Assembly (NCBI GenBank): GCA_017622995.1
Contig: JAGAQA010000053.1
Span: forward strand, 1-64,000
Direction: 5' to 3'
Length of the DNA stretch: 64,000 nt
From: Oscillospiraceae bacterium
Lineage (GTDB): Bacteria; Bacillota; Clostridia; Oscillospirales; Oscillospiraceae
The notes under the pieces were generated by a model. That model worked only from the letters and a program-made list of their open reading frames with translations. It did not search any database and was not told where the DNA came from. The position numbers and the translations under genes are program-made. Below are positions 50,685 to 59,707 of this stretch, piece after piece (positions within the stretch are counted from its first letter, which is position 1; each line of letters begins with the position of its first letter).

Positions 50685-52737
50685 AGCCTTGGTTGCCCAG
50701 ATGGATGTTCTGGAGGCCGCCAGCCAGCTGCGCTTTGATGCACCGGCCATTGACCGGCTGGGCATCCCCGAATATAACTGGTGGAACGAAGCCCTCCACG
50801 GTGTTGCCCGGGGCGGTACGGCAACCAGCTTCCCCCAGGCCATCGCCATGGCTGCCGCCTTTGACGAGGACCTGATCCGCCGTCTGGGCGATGTGGCAGC
50901 CACCGAGGGCCGGGCCAAGTATAACGCACTGGCCCCCAAGGGTGACCGGGACATCTACCACGGCCTGACCTTCTGGAGCCCCAATATCAATATTTTCCGT
51001 GACCCCCGCTGGGGCCGGGGCCACGAGACCTACGGCGAAGACCCCTACCTGACTACGGTTTTGGGCAAGGCGTACATCCGTGGTTTGCAGGGCCAGGGGG
51101 AGTATCTGAAAACCGCTGCCTGCGCCAAGCATTTTGCGGTTCATTCCGGCCCCGAGGCGCTGCGCCACAGCTTCAATGTGGATATTTCCCGGAGGGATAT
51201 GGAGGACACCTACCTGCCTGCCTTTGAAGCGGCGGTTAAGGAAGCGGACGTGGAGTCCGTCATGGGTGCCTACAACGCCGTCAACGGCGCTCCCTGCAAC
51301 GGAAGCACCGAGCTGCTGAAGGATATTCTTCGGGAGGAGTGGGGGTTCCAGGGCCATGTGGTGTCCGACTGCTGGGCAGTCCGGGACTTCCACGAAAACC
51401 ACCATGTAACCGATACCCCTGCTGAGTCCACCGCCATGGCGCTGAAAGCCGGCTGTGACCTGAACTGCGGCTGTACCTATCGCTGCCTGATCACCGCTCT
51501 GCACCAGGGGCTGGTGACGGAGGAAGACATCCGCAAGGCCGCCGTCCGGCTGTTCACCACCCGGTATCTGCTGGGCATTATGGAGGGCCAGCACACCGAC
51601 TTCGATGAAATTCCCTACAGCGTCGTTGAATGCGGGGAGCACCTGGCAACCGCCCGGGAGGCGGCGGAGAAGGGCTGTGTGTTGCTGAAAAACAACGGCA
51701 TCCTGCCTTTGGACAAGAGCAAGCTCAGAACCGTTGCGGTGGTTGGCCCCAACGCGGACAGCCGGGTGGCCCTCATCGGCAACTACCATGGCACCGCCAG
51801 CCGTTACACTACCGTTCTGGAGGGCATTCAGGACGAGTTGGGCCAGGAGGTACGGGTGCTCTATTCTCAGGGCTGCCACCTGTTCAAGGATCGTGTAGAG
51901 AATCTGGGCAAGCCCGATGACCGTCTGGCGGAGGCCGTGACGGTAACGGAGCTGGCGGATGTAACCGTGCTGGTGCTGGGCCTGGACGAAACCCTGGAGG
52001 GCGAGGAAGGGGACACCGGCAACGCCGATGCCTCCGGAGATAAGCTGAGCCTGCTGCTGCCGGAACCCCAGCGGAAGCTGGCGGATGCGGTGCTTGCCAC
52101 CGGCAAGCCTGTGATCCTGTGCCTGATGGCCGGTTCCTCCATCGACATTTCCGCCATTGCGGATAAGTGCGCCGGTGTGCTGCTGCTGTGGTATCCCGGC
52201 GCCCAGGGCGGAAAGACCGCTGCCGACATACTCTTCGGCAGGGTGTCTCCCTCCGGCAAGCTGCCCGTGACCTTCTATCACAATGAAGATCTGGAGAAAA
52301 TGCCCCCCTTCGAGGATTACACCATGAAGAACCGAACCTACCGGTATTTCGAGTCCCCGCCTCTGTATCCCTTCGGATACGGCCTGACCTACGGCGATGT
52401 GACGGTCACTGCAGCCGGGAAATGCGGCCAGGGCATCCGGGCCACCCTTTGCAATTCCGGTTCCCGGGACACGGAAGAGGTGGTTCAGGTGTATGTCCAG
52501 AACGAAGGAAGCACCCTGACACCCAGAAATCCCCGGCTGTGCGCCTTCCGGAGAGTGGCGGTTCCCGCCGGACAGACGGTTTCCGTGGAGCTGATCCCCG
52601 ATGCCAGAACCCTGCTGGCAGTGGATGCCGACGGCAAACGGATCGAAGACGGCACCCCTGTCTTCTATGTGGGCCTGGGACAGCCGGATCCGCGCACCAG
52701 GCAGCTTACCGGAAAGAAATCCATTCCGGTGAAGTAA
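50653..52737 (+). CDS. GH3 beta-glucosidase/beta-xylosidase, canonical domain order
   Basis: The 694-residue cytoplasmic enzyme (no signal peptide) has the GH3 N-terminal barrel with NWWNEALHGVARGG, GRGHETYGEDP and the nucleophile Asp in GHVVSDCWAVRDF. The GH3 C-terminal sandwich (AAEKGCVLLKNNGILPLDKS, LWYPGAQGGKTAADILFG) and a fibronectin-III-like tail (FGYGLTYGDV onward) follow. The NWWNEALHG motif is common in xylosidase-like members, so beta-xylosidase activity is as likely as beta-glucosidase. GGAGGAGACAA precedes the start. Confidence 0.93.
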   Translation: MNRAEAKKKAEALVAQMDVLEAASQLRFDAPAIDRLGIPEYNWWNEALHGVARGGTATSFPQAIAMAAAFDEDLIRRLGDVAATEGRAKYNALAPKGDRDIYHGLTFWSPNINIFRDPRWGRGHETYGEDPYLTTVLGKAYIRGLQGQGEYLKTAACAKHFAVHSGPEALRHSFNVDISRRDMEDTYLPAFEAAVKEADVESVMGAYNAVNGAPCNGSTELLKDILREEWGFQGHVVSDCWAVRDFHENHHVTDTPAESTAMALKAGCDLNCGCTYRCLITALHQGLVTEEDIRKAAVRLFTTRYLLGIMEGQHTDFDEIPYSVVECGEHLATAREAAEKGCVLLKNNGILPLDKSKLRTVAVVGPNADSRVALIGNYHGTASRYTTVLEGIQDELGQEVRVLYSQGCHLFKDRVENLGKPDDRLAEAVTVTELADVTVLVLGLDETLEGEEGDTGNADASGDKLSLLLPEPQRKLADAVLATGKPVILCLMAGSSIDISAIADKCAGVLLLWYPGAQGGKTAADILFGRVSPSGKLPVTFYHNEDLEKMPPFEDYTMKNRTYRYFESPPLYPFGYGLTYGDVTVTAAGKCGQGIRATLCNSGSRDTEEVVQVYVQNEGSTLTPRNPRLCAFRRVAVPAGQTVSVELIPDARTLLAVDADGKRIEDGTPVFYVGLGQPDPRTRQLTGKKSIPVK

Positions 52738-52743
52738 ACAGAA

Positions 52744-52777
52744 AAGGGCTGCCCCGCACAAAAACGGGACAGCCCTT
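52744..52777 (-). terminator. Bidirectional terminator between GH3 and mgtC-like genes
   Basis: AAGGGCTG (52744-52751) and CAGCCCTT (52770-52777) pair, with CCCG/CGGG inside. On the minus strand TTTTCTGTTT follows. Confidence 0.8.
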
Positions 52778-52791
52778 ATTGCAATGGTTCC

Positions 52792-53205
52792 TCAGTTTTC
52801 CTTGTGGGGGAAATGCTCCAACAGGACAATGAGCACGGTGGTAAAACCGGCCACGATGTACATACCGGCTCCCACCGTCAGGCCGATGGCAACGGTGGCC
52901 AGCAGCCCTGCGGAGGTGGTGAGCCCCACGGTTTCCTTGTGGTCGGCCCGGATGATGCCGATGCCCAGAAAACCGAAGGAGGTGATCACCCCGGCGGCAA
53001 TCCGGGAGGCATCCACCCGCATGGTGTCCATCACATCCGCGAAGCCGTACTTGGACAGAATCATCATCAGCGCCGAGCTGGCGGCGATGATCATATGGGT
53101 CCGCAGGCCCGCCCGCTTGCCGTGGCGCTCCCGCTCCCAGCCGATCAGAGCGCCGCAGGCCACGGCGGCCAGAATCCGCAGGGTATATAGGAGTTCTTGC
53201 ATCAT
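52792..53205 (-). CDS. MgtC/SapB family membrane protein
   Basis: The 137-residue protein has four to five helices and the family core CGALIGWERERHGKRAGLRTH with the conserved Arg/Glu, plus DASRIAAGVITSFGFLGIGII. MgtC proteins modulate magnesium or acid stress and ATP synthase in pathogens; roles in commensals are unclear. It is the only minus-strand gene inside the sugar cluster and has its own ribosome binding site (GGGAGG). Confidence 0.92.
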   Translation of the reverse strand: MMQELLYTLRILAAVACGALIGWERERHGKRAGLRTHMIIAASSALMMILSKYGFADVMDTMRVDASRIAAGVITSFGFLGIGIIRADHKETVGLTTSAGLLATVAIGLTVGAGMYIVAGFTTVLIVLLEHFPHKEN

Positions 53206-53327
53206 TGGGGAACCTCCCTTCCGGAATTCATTACTTACAATTTACCACATTTTTACGAAAATGGCAATGGAAAGACGAAGAAACCTCTTCCCAATCTATG
53301 GGGGAAACCATCATAAGGAGACAAACA

Positions 53328-55724
53328 ATGGAAGAAAAAAATGAAGAGCTGATTTTTCAGGACGAACTGGCACAGACCCTGCACAAGGCCGTTCTGGGGG
53401 AACCGGAGCAGGACCCGGTGATGTCCGCGGCATGCCGAAAGGCCGCCTGCGACGGTCTGGTGCTGCTGAAAAATGAGGGGGTGCTGCCCCTGGATAAGCA
53501 GTCCTCCACCGCCTATTTCGGCCGGGTCCAGAACGACTATTTCTATGTGGGCTACGGCTCCGGCGGCGATGTGAACCCCAACTATCTGGTAAGCCCCATG
53601 GCTGCCCTCCGGGATCGGGGAGACATTGTCTACGATCAGGAGCTGGCGGGACTCTATGCCGATTGGTGCGCCTGCCATGTTCCCCAGGTCTGTGACTGGG
53701 CCCAGTGGCCCACCTGTCATCCGGAAATGCCTCTGAGGGATGACCAGGTCCGCAGGGCGGCGCAGAAAAGCGAAACCGCGGTGGTGATTCTGGGCAGAGC
53801 TATGGGCGAAAGCATGGACAATTCCGCGACAAAGGGCGGCTACTACCTGACGGATGAGGAACGGGGGCTGCTGGAACAGGTGACCCGGGAATTCAAGGAA
53901 ACCGTTGTGGTCATCGACGCGGGCAATATCATTGACCTGAGCTGGACAAGGGAATATGACCTTCAGGCGGTGCTCTACGCCTTCCAGGGCGGCATGGAGT
54001 CCGGCAACGGGGTGATCGACGTACTCTACGGCGACGCGGAGCCCGGCGGCAAGCTGACGGACACCATCCCCGCGCACTATGAGGACGCGCCTACCTATGG
54101 CAATTTCGGCGGATTGGACCAAAACACCTATGCCGAAGACATCTATGTGGGCTACCGCTACTATGAGACCTTCGCGCCGGAAAAGGTGCTCTACCCCTTC
54201 GGCTTCGGACTGAGCTACACCACCTTCCGCCTGGAAACCCGGGGGAGAATGGAAGAGGACTGCCTGGTGCTGGACGTGACGGTGAGCAATACCGGCGCCC
54301 GTCCCGGCAGGGAAGTGGTCCAGGTCTATGCCCAGCCGCCCCAGGGACAGCTGGGAAAGCCCCTGCGGAATCTGGCGGCCTTCCGGAAAACCGGCAGGCT
54401 TGCCCCGGGAGAAACCCAGACCCTTTCCTTCCGGATCGCGCCGGAGGAGCTGGCTTCCTACGACGATTCCGGCGTTACCGGAAATCCCCATGCCTATGTG
54501 CTGGAGGCCGGAGAATATACCCTCTATGTGGGCACGGATGTGCGCACCGCGGAGCCTGCCTTCAGCTGGAAGCTGGAACAGCTCCGGGTTGTCCGGCAGC
54601 TCAGAGCCCAGGCTTCGCCCACGGCGGATTTCAAACGCCTGCGGCCAAAGGCCCAGGGGGAAGGGTTCGTTCCGGAATACGAGCCGGTTCCCAGGGCGTC
54701 GTCTCACAGAAAAGCGGACATCCTGGCAAAAATGCCCCGGGAGATTCCCTTTACCGGGGACAAGGGCATCCGGTTCCGGGATGTGTGTGCCGGGAAAGCC
54801 GGGGTGGACGCGTTTGTAGCCCAGCTGACCCCGGAAGAGCTGGACGCCATCACCCGGGGTGAGGGGGAAATGGACAGCCCCTTCGGCGCCAAGGGCAACG
54901 CGGGGATGCTGGGCGGCACCTCCCAAGCCCTGCGGGACAAGGGCGTGCCCACCATTACCACCACCGACGGTCCCTCCGGAATCCGGGTGTGCTACTATAC
55001 CGCTCTGCTTCCCTGCGGCACGGCGCTGGCCAGTGCCTGGGACCCGGAGGCAACGGAGGCTCTGGGCCGTCTCTTTGGTCAGGAAATGGTGAAAAAAGGC
55101 TCCGACATCCTGCTGGGACCGGGCCTCAACATCCACAGAGATCCCCTGTGCGGCCGGAATTTTGAATACTTCTCCGAGGACCCCCTGCTCTCCGGCAAAA
55201 TGGCGGCGGCTATGGTCCGGGGCATACAGTCCGTGAAGGGCCGCAGTGCCTGTCCCAAGCATTTTGCCTGCAACAATCAGGAGACCAACCGGGCCCACAA
55301 CGATTCCCGGCTTTCCATGCGGGCTCTGCGGGAGATCTATCTTCGGGGCTTTGAAATCTGCGTGAAGGAGTCGGCTCCCCTGACCCTGATGACCTCCTAC
55401 AACCAGATCAACGGTGTCTGGGGTCACTATCAGTACGAGCTGGTGACCAACATCCTCCGGGAGGAGTGGGGCTTTGACGGGCTGGTAATGACCGACTGGT
55501 GGATGCAGCCCTGCGGCGATCCGGATTTCCCCAGCCTTCGCAACGATGCCTACCGGGTGCGGGCCCAGGTGGATGTGCTGATGCCCGGCGGCGTGGGCTT
55601 CGGCAGGGGAGAGGGAGACGGCAGCCTGCTGGAATCCTACCGGGCGGAAGACGGCATCACCCTGGCGGAAATGCAGCGCAGCGCCAAAAATGTGCTGACG
55701 CTTTGCGCTAGGCTGAAGGGATGA
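53328..55724 (+). CDS. Domain-permuted GH3 beta-glucosidase
   Basis: The 798-residue protein starts at MEEKNEELIFQDELAQTLHK (53328, AAGGAG upstream). Here the usual C-terminal domain comes first (residues about 25-290: ACDGLVLLKNEGVLPLDK, DVLYGDAEPGGKL). A fibronectin-III-like domain follows (about 320-410). The (beta/alpha)8 catalytic domain comes last (about 490-798), with ILLGPGLNIHRDPLCGRNFE, KHFACNNQET and the nucleophile Asp in LVMTDWWMQ. The same order is known in Ruminococcus albus-type beta-glucosidases. No signal peptide is seen, so it should act on imported oligosaccharides. Confidence 0.92.
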   Translation: MEEKNEELIFQDELAQTLHKAVLGEPEQDPVMSAACRKAACDGLVLLKNEGVLPLDKQSSTAYFGRVQNDYFYVGYGSGGDVNPNYLVSPMAALRDRGDIVYDQELAGLYADWCACHVPQVCDWAQWPTCHPEMPLRDDQVRRAAQKSETAVVILGRAMGESMDNSATKGGYYLTDEERGLLEQVTREFKETVVVIDAGNIIDLSWTREYDLQAVLYAFQGGMESGNGVIDVLYGDAEPGGKLTDTIPAHYEDAPTYGNFGGLDQNTYAEDIYVGYRYYETFAPEKVLYPFGFGLSYTTFRLETRGRMEEDCLVLDVTVSNTGARPGREVVQVYAQPPQGQLGKPLRNLAAFRKTGRLAPGETQTLSFRIAPEELASYDDSGVTGNPHAYVLEAGEYTLYVGTDVRTAEPAFSWKLEQLRVVRQLRAQASPTADFKRLRPKAQGEGFVPEYEPVPRASSHRKADILAKMPREIPFTGDKGIRFRDVCAGKAGVDAFVAQLTPEELDAITRGEGEMDSPFGAKGNAGMLGGTSQALRDKGVPTITTTDGPSGIRVCYYTALLPCGTALASAWDPEATEALGRLFGQEMVKKGSDILLGPGLNIHRDPLCGRNFEYFSEDPLLSGKMAAAMVRGIQSVKGRSACPKHFACNNQETNRAHNDSRLSMRALREIYLRGFEICVKESAPLTLMTSYNQINGVWGHYQYELVTNILREEWGFDGLVMTDWWMQPCGDPDFPSLRNDAYRVRAQVDVLMPGGVGFGRGEGDGSLLESYRAEDGITLAEMQRSAKNVLTLCARLKG

Positions 55725-55853
55725 GATCCCCAGGGCAATGGACATTGTTAACAAAACAGAAGCACAGAATTTGTGCACTGTCCACGAGAATCCTGACTCC
55801 AATGGATTTTTCTCCCTAATCTGGAGGAAATTGCGACGGTAAGGAGAGAATAA

Positions 55854-55881
55854 CGCAACAAACTTGATGCGATAATTGCGT
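55854..55881. other. Imperfect inverted repeat AACGCAA...TTGCGTT
   Basis: Hexameric to heptameric arms AACGCAA and TTGCGTT are separated by about 14 bases, 20 bases upstream of the operator array. It is possibly a binding site for another regulator or part of a leader for the preceding gene. Nothing else was found in 55725-55899. Confidence 0.3.
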
Positions 55882-55899
55882 TACAGGCGTAAAAATCAA

Positions 55900-56013
55900 A
55901 TTGGATCCAATTTCTGTCGTTTTGTACAAAAATTGGATCCAATTTTTAGAAAACATCCCAAGTTGACGAAATTGGATCCAATGTGTACAATAAAGCCATA
56001 GATTGGATCCAAT
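55900..56013 (+). promoter_or_regulatory. Promoter with four ATTGGATCCAAT operators
   Basis: The perfect 12-bp palindrome ATTGGATCCAAT occurs at 55900, 55932, 55971 and 56002, spaced 32, 39 and 31 bases. A promoter, TTGACG (55963-55968), 17 bases, TACAAT (55986-55991), places the third copy in the spacer and the fourth just downstream of the start point. The GntR regulator encoded in this operon (60398) is the likely ligand. Repression by occlusion with cooperative upstream sites is inferred. Confidence 0.75.
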
Positions 56014-56074
56014 CATTCGGAAACGGGTTCGCGGCCCAAACTCCCCCCACATAAAACAAAAAGGAGTCAAAACA

Positions 56075-57082
56075 ATGGAAAAGAAGAAATTCAGCTTGTT
56101 TGCCTGGATGCAAAAGATCCCCGGCGGTATTATCCTGGTTCCCCTGTTCATCGGTATTTTTATGAACACCTTCTTCCCTCAGGCACTTCAGATCGGCGGC
56201 TTCACCACCGGCATGTTCAAGACAGGCACCGGCTGCCTGCTGGGCCTGTTCCTGATGCTCAACGGCGCTGCCATTAACGTTCGCCACATCGGCCAGCCCT
56301 TCTACAGAGGCTTCGTGCTCACCGCTATGAAATTCGTCCTGGGCGTTGCTCTGGGCCTGCTGGTCAGCCTGCTGTGCGGCAAGGCCGGTCTGCTGGGAAT
56401 CACCCCCATGGCCATCATCGCGGCCATCACAAACTCCGCCGGCGGCGAGTATCTGGCTCTGGCAAAGGAGTACGGCACCCCCGATGACGCCGGCGCCATC
56501 TCCCTGCTGTCCCTGAACGACGGTCCTTTCTTCACCATGGTTGCCATGGGCGCTGCCGGTCTGGCAAGCATTCCCTTCATGACCTTCGTCGCAACCCTGG
56601 TTCCCCTGATTCTGGGCATCATTTGGGGCAACCTGGACAAGGAATTCCGCAAGCACGCTGCCGCTGCTCTGCCCATTGTCTGCTTCTTTATGATGATCCC
56701 CATCGGCGCCGGCATGACCCTGAGAGGCCTTGTCAAGGGCGGTATCGGCGGCGTGATCCTGGCCGTTATCTCCGCTCTCAGCGCTTATGTCTTCTACTAC
56801 CTGTACCAGCTGTGCCTGCCCAAGAAGCAGAGAAACGCCATGGGCGCTGCAATCGGCACCACCGCTGCCAACGCCACCTCCGTTCCTGCCGCTCTGGCTG
56901 AGGCCGACACCACCCTGGCTCCCTTCGCCGAGGCCGCTACCGCCCAGGTTACCGTAGCCGCTCTGGTTACCGCCTTCACCGCTCCCATCATCACCGCTCA
57001 GCTGGACAAGAAGATGCGGGCCAAGAAGCAGGGCATGTACTCCGATGAGGCTGTTGCCGAGCGTGAGGCTGCCGCGAAATAA
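56075..57082 (+). CDS. KdgT-family 2-keto-3-deoxygluconate-type permease
   Basis: The 335-residue protein starts at MEKKKFSLFAWMQKIPGGII (56075, AAAGGAG upstream) and has about ten helices. KdgT family signatures are LVPLFIGIFMNTFFPQALQI, GGFTTGMFKTGTGCLLG and the Asn-Ser motif AITNSAGGEYLAL, followed by LSLNDGPFFTM. KdgT imports ketodeoxygluconate by proton symport; here a related acid sugar is probable, because no KDG kinase or aldolase is in the operon. It is the first gene after the four-operator promoter. Confidence 0.88.
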   Translation: MEKKKFSLFAWMQKIPGGIILVPLFIGIFMNTFFPQALQIGGFTTGMFKTGTGCLLGLFLMLNGAAINVRHIGQPFYRGFVLTAMKFVLGVALGLLVSLLCGKAGLLGITPMAIIAAITNSAGGEYLALAKEYGTPDDAGAISLLSLNDGPFFTMVAMGAAGLASIPFMTFVATLVPLILGIIWGNLDKEFRKHAAAALPIVCFFMMIPIGAGMTLRGLVKGGIGGVILAVISALSAYVFYYLYQLCLPKKQRNAMGAAIGTTAANATSVPAALAEADTTLAPFAEAATAQVTVAALVTAFTAPIITAQLDKKMRAKKQGMYSDEAVAEREAAAK

Positions 57083-57166
57083 ATCCCTTCGTTTCTTCCG
57101 GGCCCCGAAGGGCTCGAGGAATCATACAGTCAACATCAACAATATTTATAGAAAGAGGTAATCATT

Positions 57167-58252
57167 ATGGCATTGACGATCAGACCCCTCTGCTCCGGTT
57201 ACATCCCCACCAAGCCTCTGGAGTACTGGTATCATTTCTCCTGCTCCAAGTTCATCGAAAAGTTTGGCCTGACCAATGAGCTGGACCAGCTGCCCGACTT
57301 CACCTTCCTGATTGAGGGTGGTGAGAAGCTGATCCTGGTGGACACCGGCATGTCCTGGAACGAGCACGCCGACAAGTACCATCACGGTCCTTCCATGCAG
57401 CGGCCCGGCATTGACGACATCGAGTCCCGGCTGAAGCAGGTGGGCTACACTCCCGCCGATGTGGACATCGTCATCTTCACCCATATGCACTGGGACCACG
57501 TCTTCTACATTGAGAAGTTCGTGAACGCCGAGTTCATCGTCAACCAGGTTGAGTGGGACTACGCCCACAACCCCGTGTCCCTGCACTTCAAGAGCTACTG
57601 CCGTCCCATCATCTGCAAGGATGGCGATGTGACCTACAAGAACGAGTTCATCGCTCCCTATGACATCGTGGACGAGGAAGCCGGCATCAACGTGCCCGCC
57701 CGCTTCAGAACCGTTCGCGGCGAAGTGGAAATCGCCCCCGGCGTTATCGTCTTCGAGACCTTCGGTCACTCCCCCGGATCCATGTCCGTGCAGGTTGAGA
57801 CCGCTGACGGTCCCTACTTCTGCGTTGGCGATGCCGTGTTCGTCATGGGCAACATCGACGCTCCCCAGGAAATGGTTGACAAGCTGCACTACGACATCTG
57901 CCCTCCCGGCCGCTATGTGGACATGGTCGCCGCCTGGGAAGGCATTCGGGAGTTCCTGCGCCGCTGCAACCGCCGCGGTGTTGACCCCTACAAGCACCTG
58001 CTGCTGGCACACGACGTGATCCTGTCCGCCGCTGTGGAAGCCTATGAGGATGACCACGACAACAAGCTGCCCGTTATCGGCGATCCCGACAGCGACTTCG
58101 TCTTCGAGAAGTACTCCAAGGCCATCATTGCCAAGGAATCCGCTGCCAAGGGCACCGATCCCGCCGCTGTGGAGCTGAAGTACTTCGGCGCCAAGGCTGC
58201 CTCCAAGCCCTGGGCTGAGAGAGCCAAGGAAATCGGCGGCATCGAGCTGTAA
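57167..58252 (+). CDS. Metallo-beta-lactamase-fold hydrolase, putative sugar lactonase
   Basis: The 361-residue protein has the MBL metal motif FTHMHWDHVF, a later His in FGHSPGSMSV, Asp in CVGDAVFV and His in LLAHDVIL. The overall layout resembles N-acyl-homoserine-lactonase-type MBL proteins (KLILVDTGMS opening). It is about 100 residues longer than AiiA. In an acid-sugar operon the likely substrate is an aldonolactone, but this is inference. Ribosome binding site GAAAGAGG lies upstream. Confidence 0.8.
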   Translation: MALTIRPLCSGYIPTKPLEYWYHFSCSKFIEKFGLTNELDQLPDFTFLIEGGEKLILVDTGMSWNEHADKYHHGPSMQRPGIDDIESRLKQVGYTPADVDIVIFTHMHWDHVFYIEKFVNAEFIVNQVEWDYAHNPVSLHFKSYCRPIICKDGDVTYKNEFIAPYDIVDEEAGINVPARFRTVRGEVEIAPGVIVFETFGHSPGSMSVQVETADGPYFCVGDAVFVMGNIDAPQEMVDKLHYDICPPGRYVDMVAAWEGIREFLRRCNRRGVDPYKHLLLAHDVILSAAVEAYEDDHDNKLPVIGDPDSDFVFEKYSKAIIAKESAAKGTDPAAVELKYFGAKAASKPWAERAKEIGGIEL

Positions 58253-58417
58253 TCCTTCTTCCTGCAAATCCTCGATTCTTCTATAAAGCAGACAGCCGCT
58301 GGCTCCGCTCTTGGCGGCCGGCGGTTGTTTGCGTCTTCCCGGCAAATGGTTCCTGCCATTTTTTCCCGCGGCGGAGGCAGAGCTTCCGCACACCGATCAA
58401 TTAAAGGAGAAAGACAT

Positions 58418-59692
58418 ATGAAAACCATATGTATCATTGAGAGCTGCGATACCAAGTATGTAGAAGCCGCCTACATGAAGGAGCTGGTGGAGAAGGCCGG
58501 GCTGAAGGCTCTGGTGCTGAACACCGCTACCGGCCCCGTGGCCTGCGCCAACCCCGATGACAATGGCAAGGTTGTGGATGTGACCCGGGAGGAGATTGCG
58601 CTGGCCTACGGAACCCCCTGGAGTGAAATGGAGCCCAAGACCAAGGGCGAAAAGATCGAATATATGCGTTCCGCCGTCACCGACTACCTGGACAAGCTGT
58701 ACAAGGCCGGAAAGATCCATGGCATTGTATCCGTAGGCGGCCTGCAGAACACCACCATGGCCACCTCTGCCATGTCCGTGCTGCCCATCGGCTTCCCCAA
58801 GGTGATGGCCACCACCGTGGCCAGCGGCACCAAGCAGTTCCAGCTGGTTGTGGGTGAAAAGGACATCGTTGCCATGCCCACCATCTGCGACTGCACCGGC
58901 ATGAACATCATTACCCGCCGGCTCATTGCCAACGCCGTCAGCTGCTGCATCGGCATGGTGGAGCACGCCGGTGAGCCCATCCGTAAGGGCGACAAGCCGG
59001 TAATCGGCCTGACCCTGATGGGCGTGACCAACAACGGCTGTATGGCGGCTGTCCAGAAGCTGGAAGAGGCCGGTTATGAGGTCCTGGGCTTCCACGCCAC
59101 CGGCGTGGGCGGCGGCGTCATGGAAAAGATGGCCGAGGAGGGCCTCATCGACGGTGTCTGCGACCTGACCCAGCACGAGATCACCAACGAGTATTTCGGC
59201 GGCGGCTTCTCCTACGGCCCCGGCGCTGCCATCCGTCTGCTGAAGACCACTGCCAACAAGGTGCCCCTGGTGGTATCCCTGGGCGGTATCGACTTTGTGG
59301 ACTACAATGTGAAGGAAGCGGACGCCGCCGTCCCCGGCTGGCAGCAAAGACCTCTCTACTACCACAATGCCACCACCGTTCACATCAAGATCAACGAGAA
59401 GGAAGCCCGGGACATCGGCATGATCGTTGCCAACCGGCTGAACTCCTCCGACCATAAGGTCAAGCTTCTGGTGCCCACCGACGGTATGCGTCACAACACC
59501 ACCAAGGGCGAGGCCCTCTACGATGCCGCCGCGGACAAGGCACTCATCGATACCATCAAGGCAAACGTGGGCCCCCATGTGGAAGTGATTGAGATCGAGG
59601 GCAACCTGGACACCCCCGCCTGGGGCGAAAAGGCAGCGGAAATCATGCTGCAGGTGATGGCGGAAGCCGGCATCCCCGGCAAGAAAGACTGA
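58418..59692 (+). CDS. UPF0261 / Tm-1-like ATP-binding protein
   Basis: The 424-residue protein starts at MKTICIIESCDTKYVEAAYM (58418, AAAGGAG upstream). The UPF0261 features are SVGGLQNTTMATSAMSVLPI, GFPKVMATTVASG, DCTGMNIITR, EVLGFHATGVGGGVMEKMAE and SLGGIDFVDYN. The family has two Rossmann-like domains and includes the tomato Tm-1 resistance protein, which binds ATP. Its enzymatic role in bacteria is not established to my knowledge. Tight placement before a class II aldolase suggests a catabolic step on the same acid sugar. Confidence 0.85.
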   Translation: MKTICIIESCDTKYVEAAYMKELVEKAGLKALVLNTATGPVACANPDDNGKVVDVTREEIALAYGTPWSEMEPKTKGEKIEYMRSAVTDYLDKLYKAGKIHGIVSVGGLQNTTMATSAMSVLPIGFPKVMATTVASGTKQFQLVVGEKDIVAMPTICDCTGMNIITRRLIANAVSCCIGMVEHAGEPIRKGDKPVIGLTLMGVTNNGCMAAVQKLEEAGYEVLGFHATGVGGGVMEKMAEEGLIDGVCDLTQHEITNEYFGGGFSYGPGAAIRLLKTTANKVPLVVSLGGIDFVDYNVKEADAAVPGWQQRPLYYHNATTVHIKINEKEARDIGMIVANRLNSSDHKVKLLVPTDGMRHNTTKGEALYDAAADKALIDTIKANVGPHVEVIEIEGNLDTPAWGEKAAEIMLQVMAEAGIPGKKD

Positions 59693-59707
59693 TAGGAGGC
59701 AATATCA

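Noticed and set aside
50596..55802. Two antisense frames over 700 residues opposite the GH3 genes
   Set aside because: Same GC-driven shadowing. Both GH3 genes have full motifs and ribosome binding sites.
55900..56013. GGATCC sites as cloning linkers
   Set aside because: All four are embedded in identical 12-bp palindromes arranged around a promoter in otherwise continuous genomic sequence.
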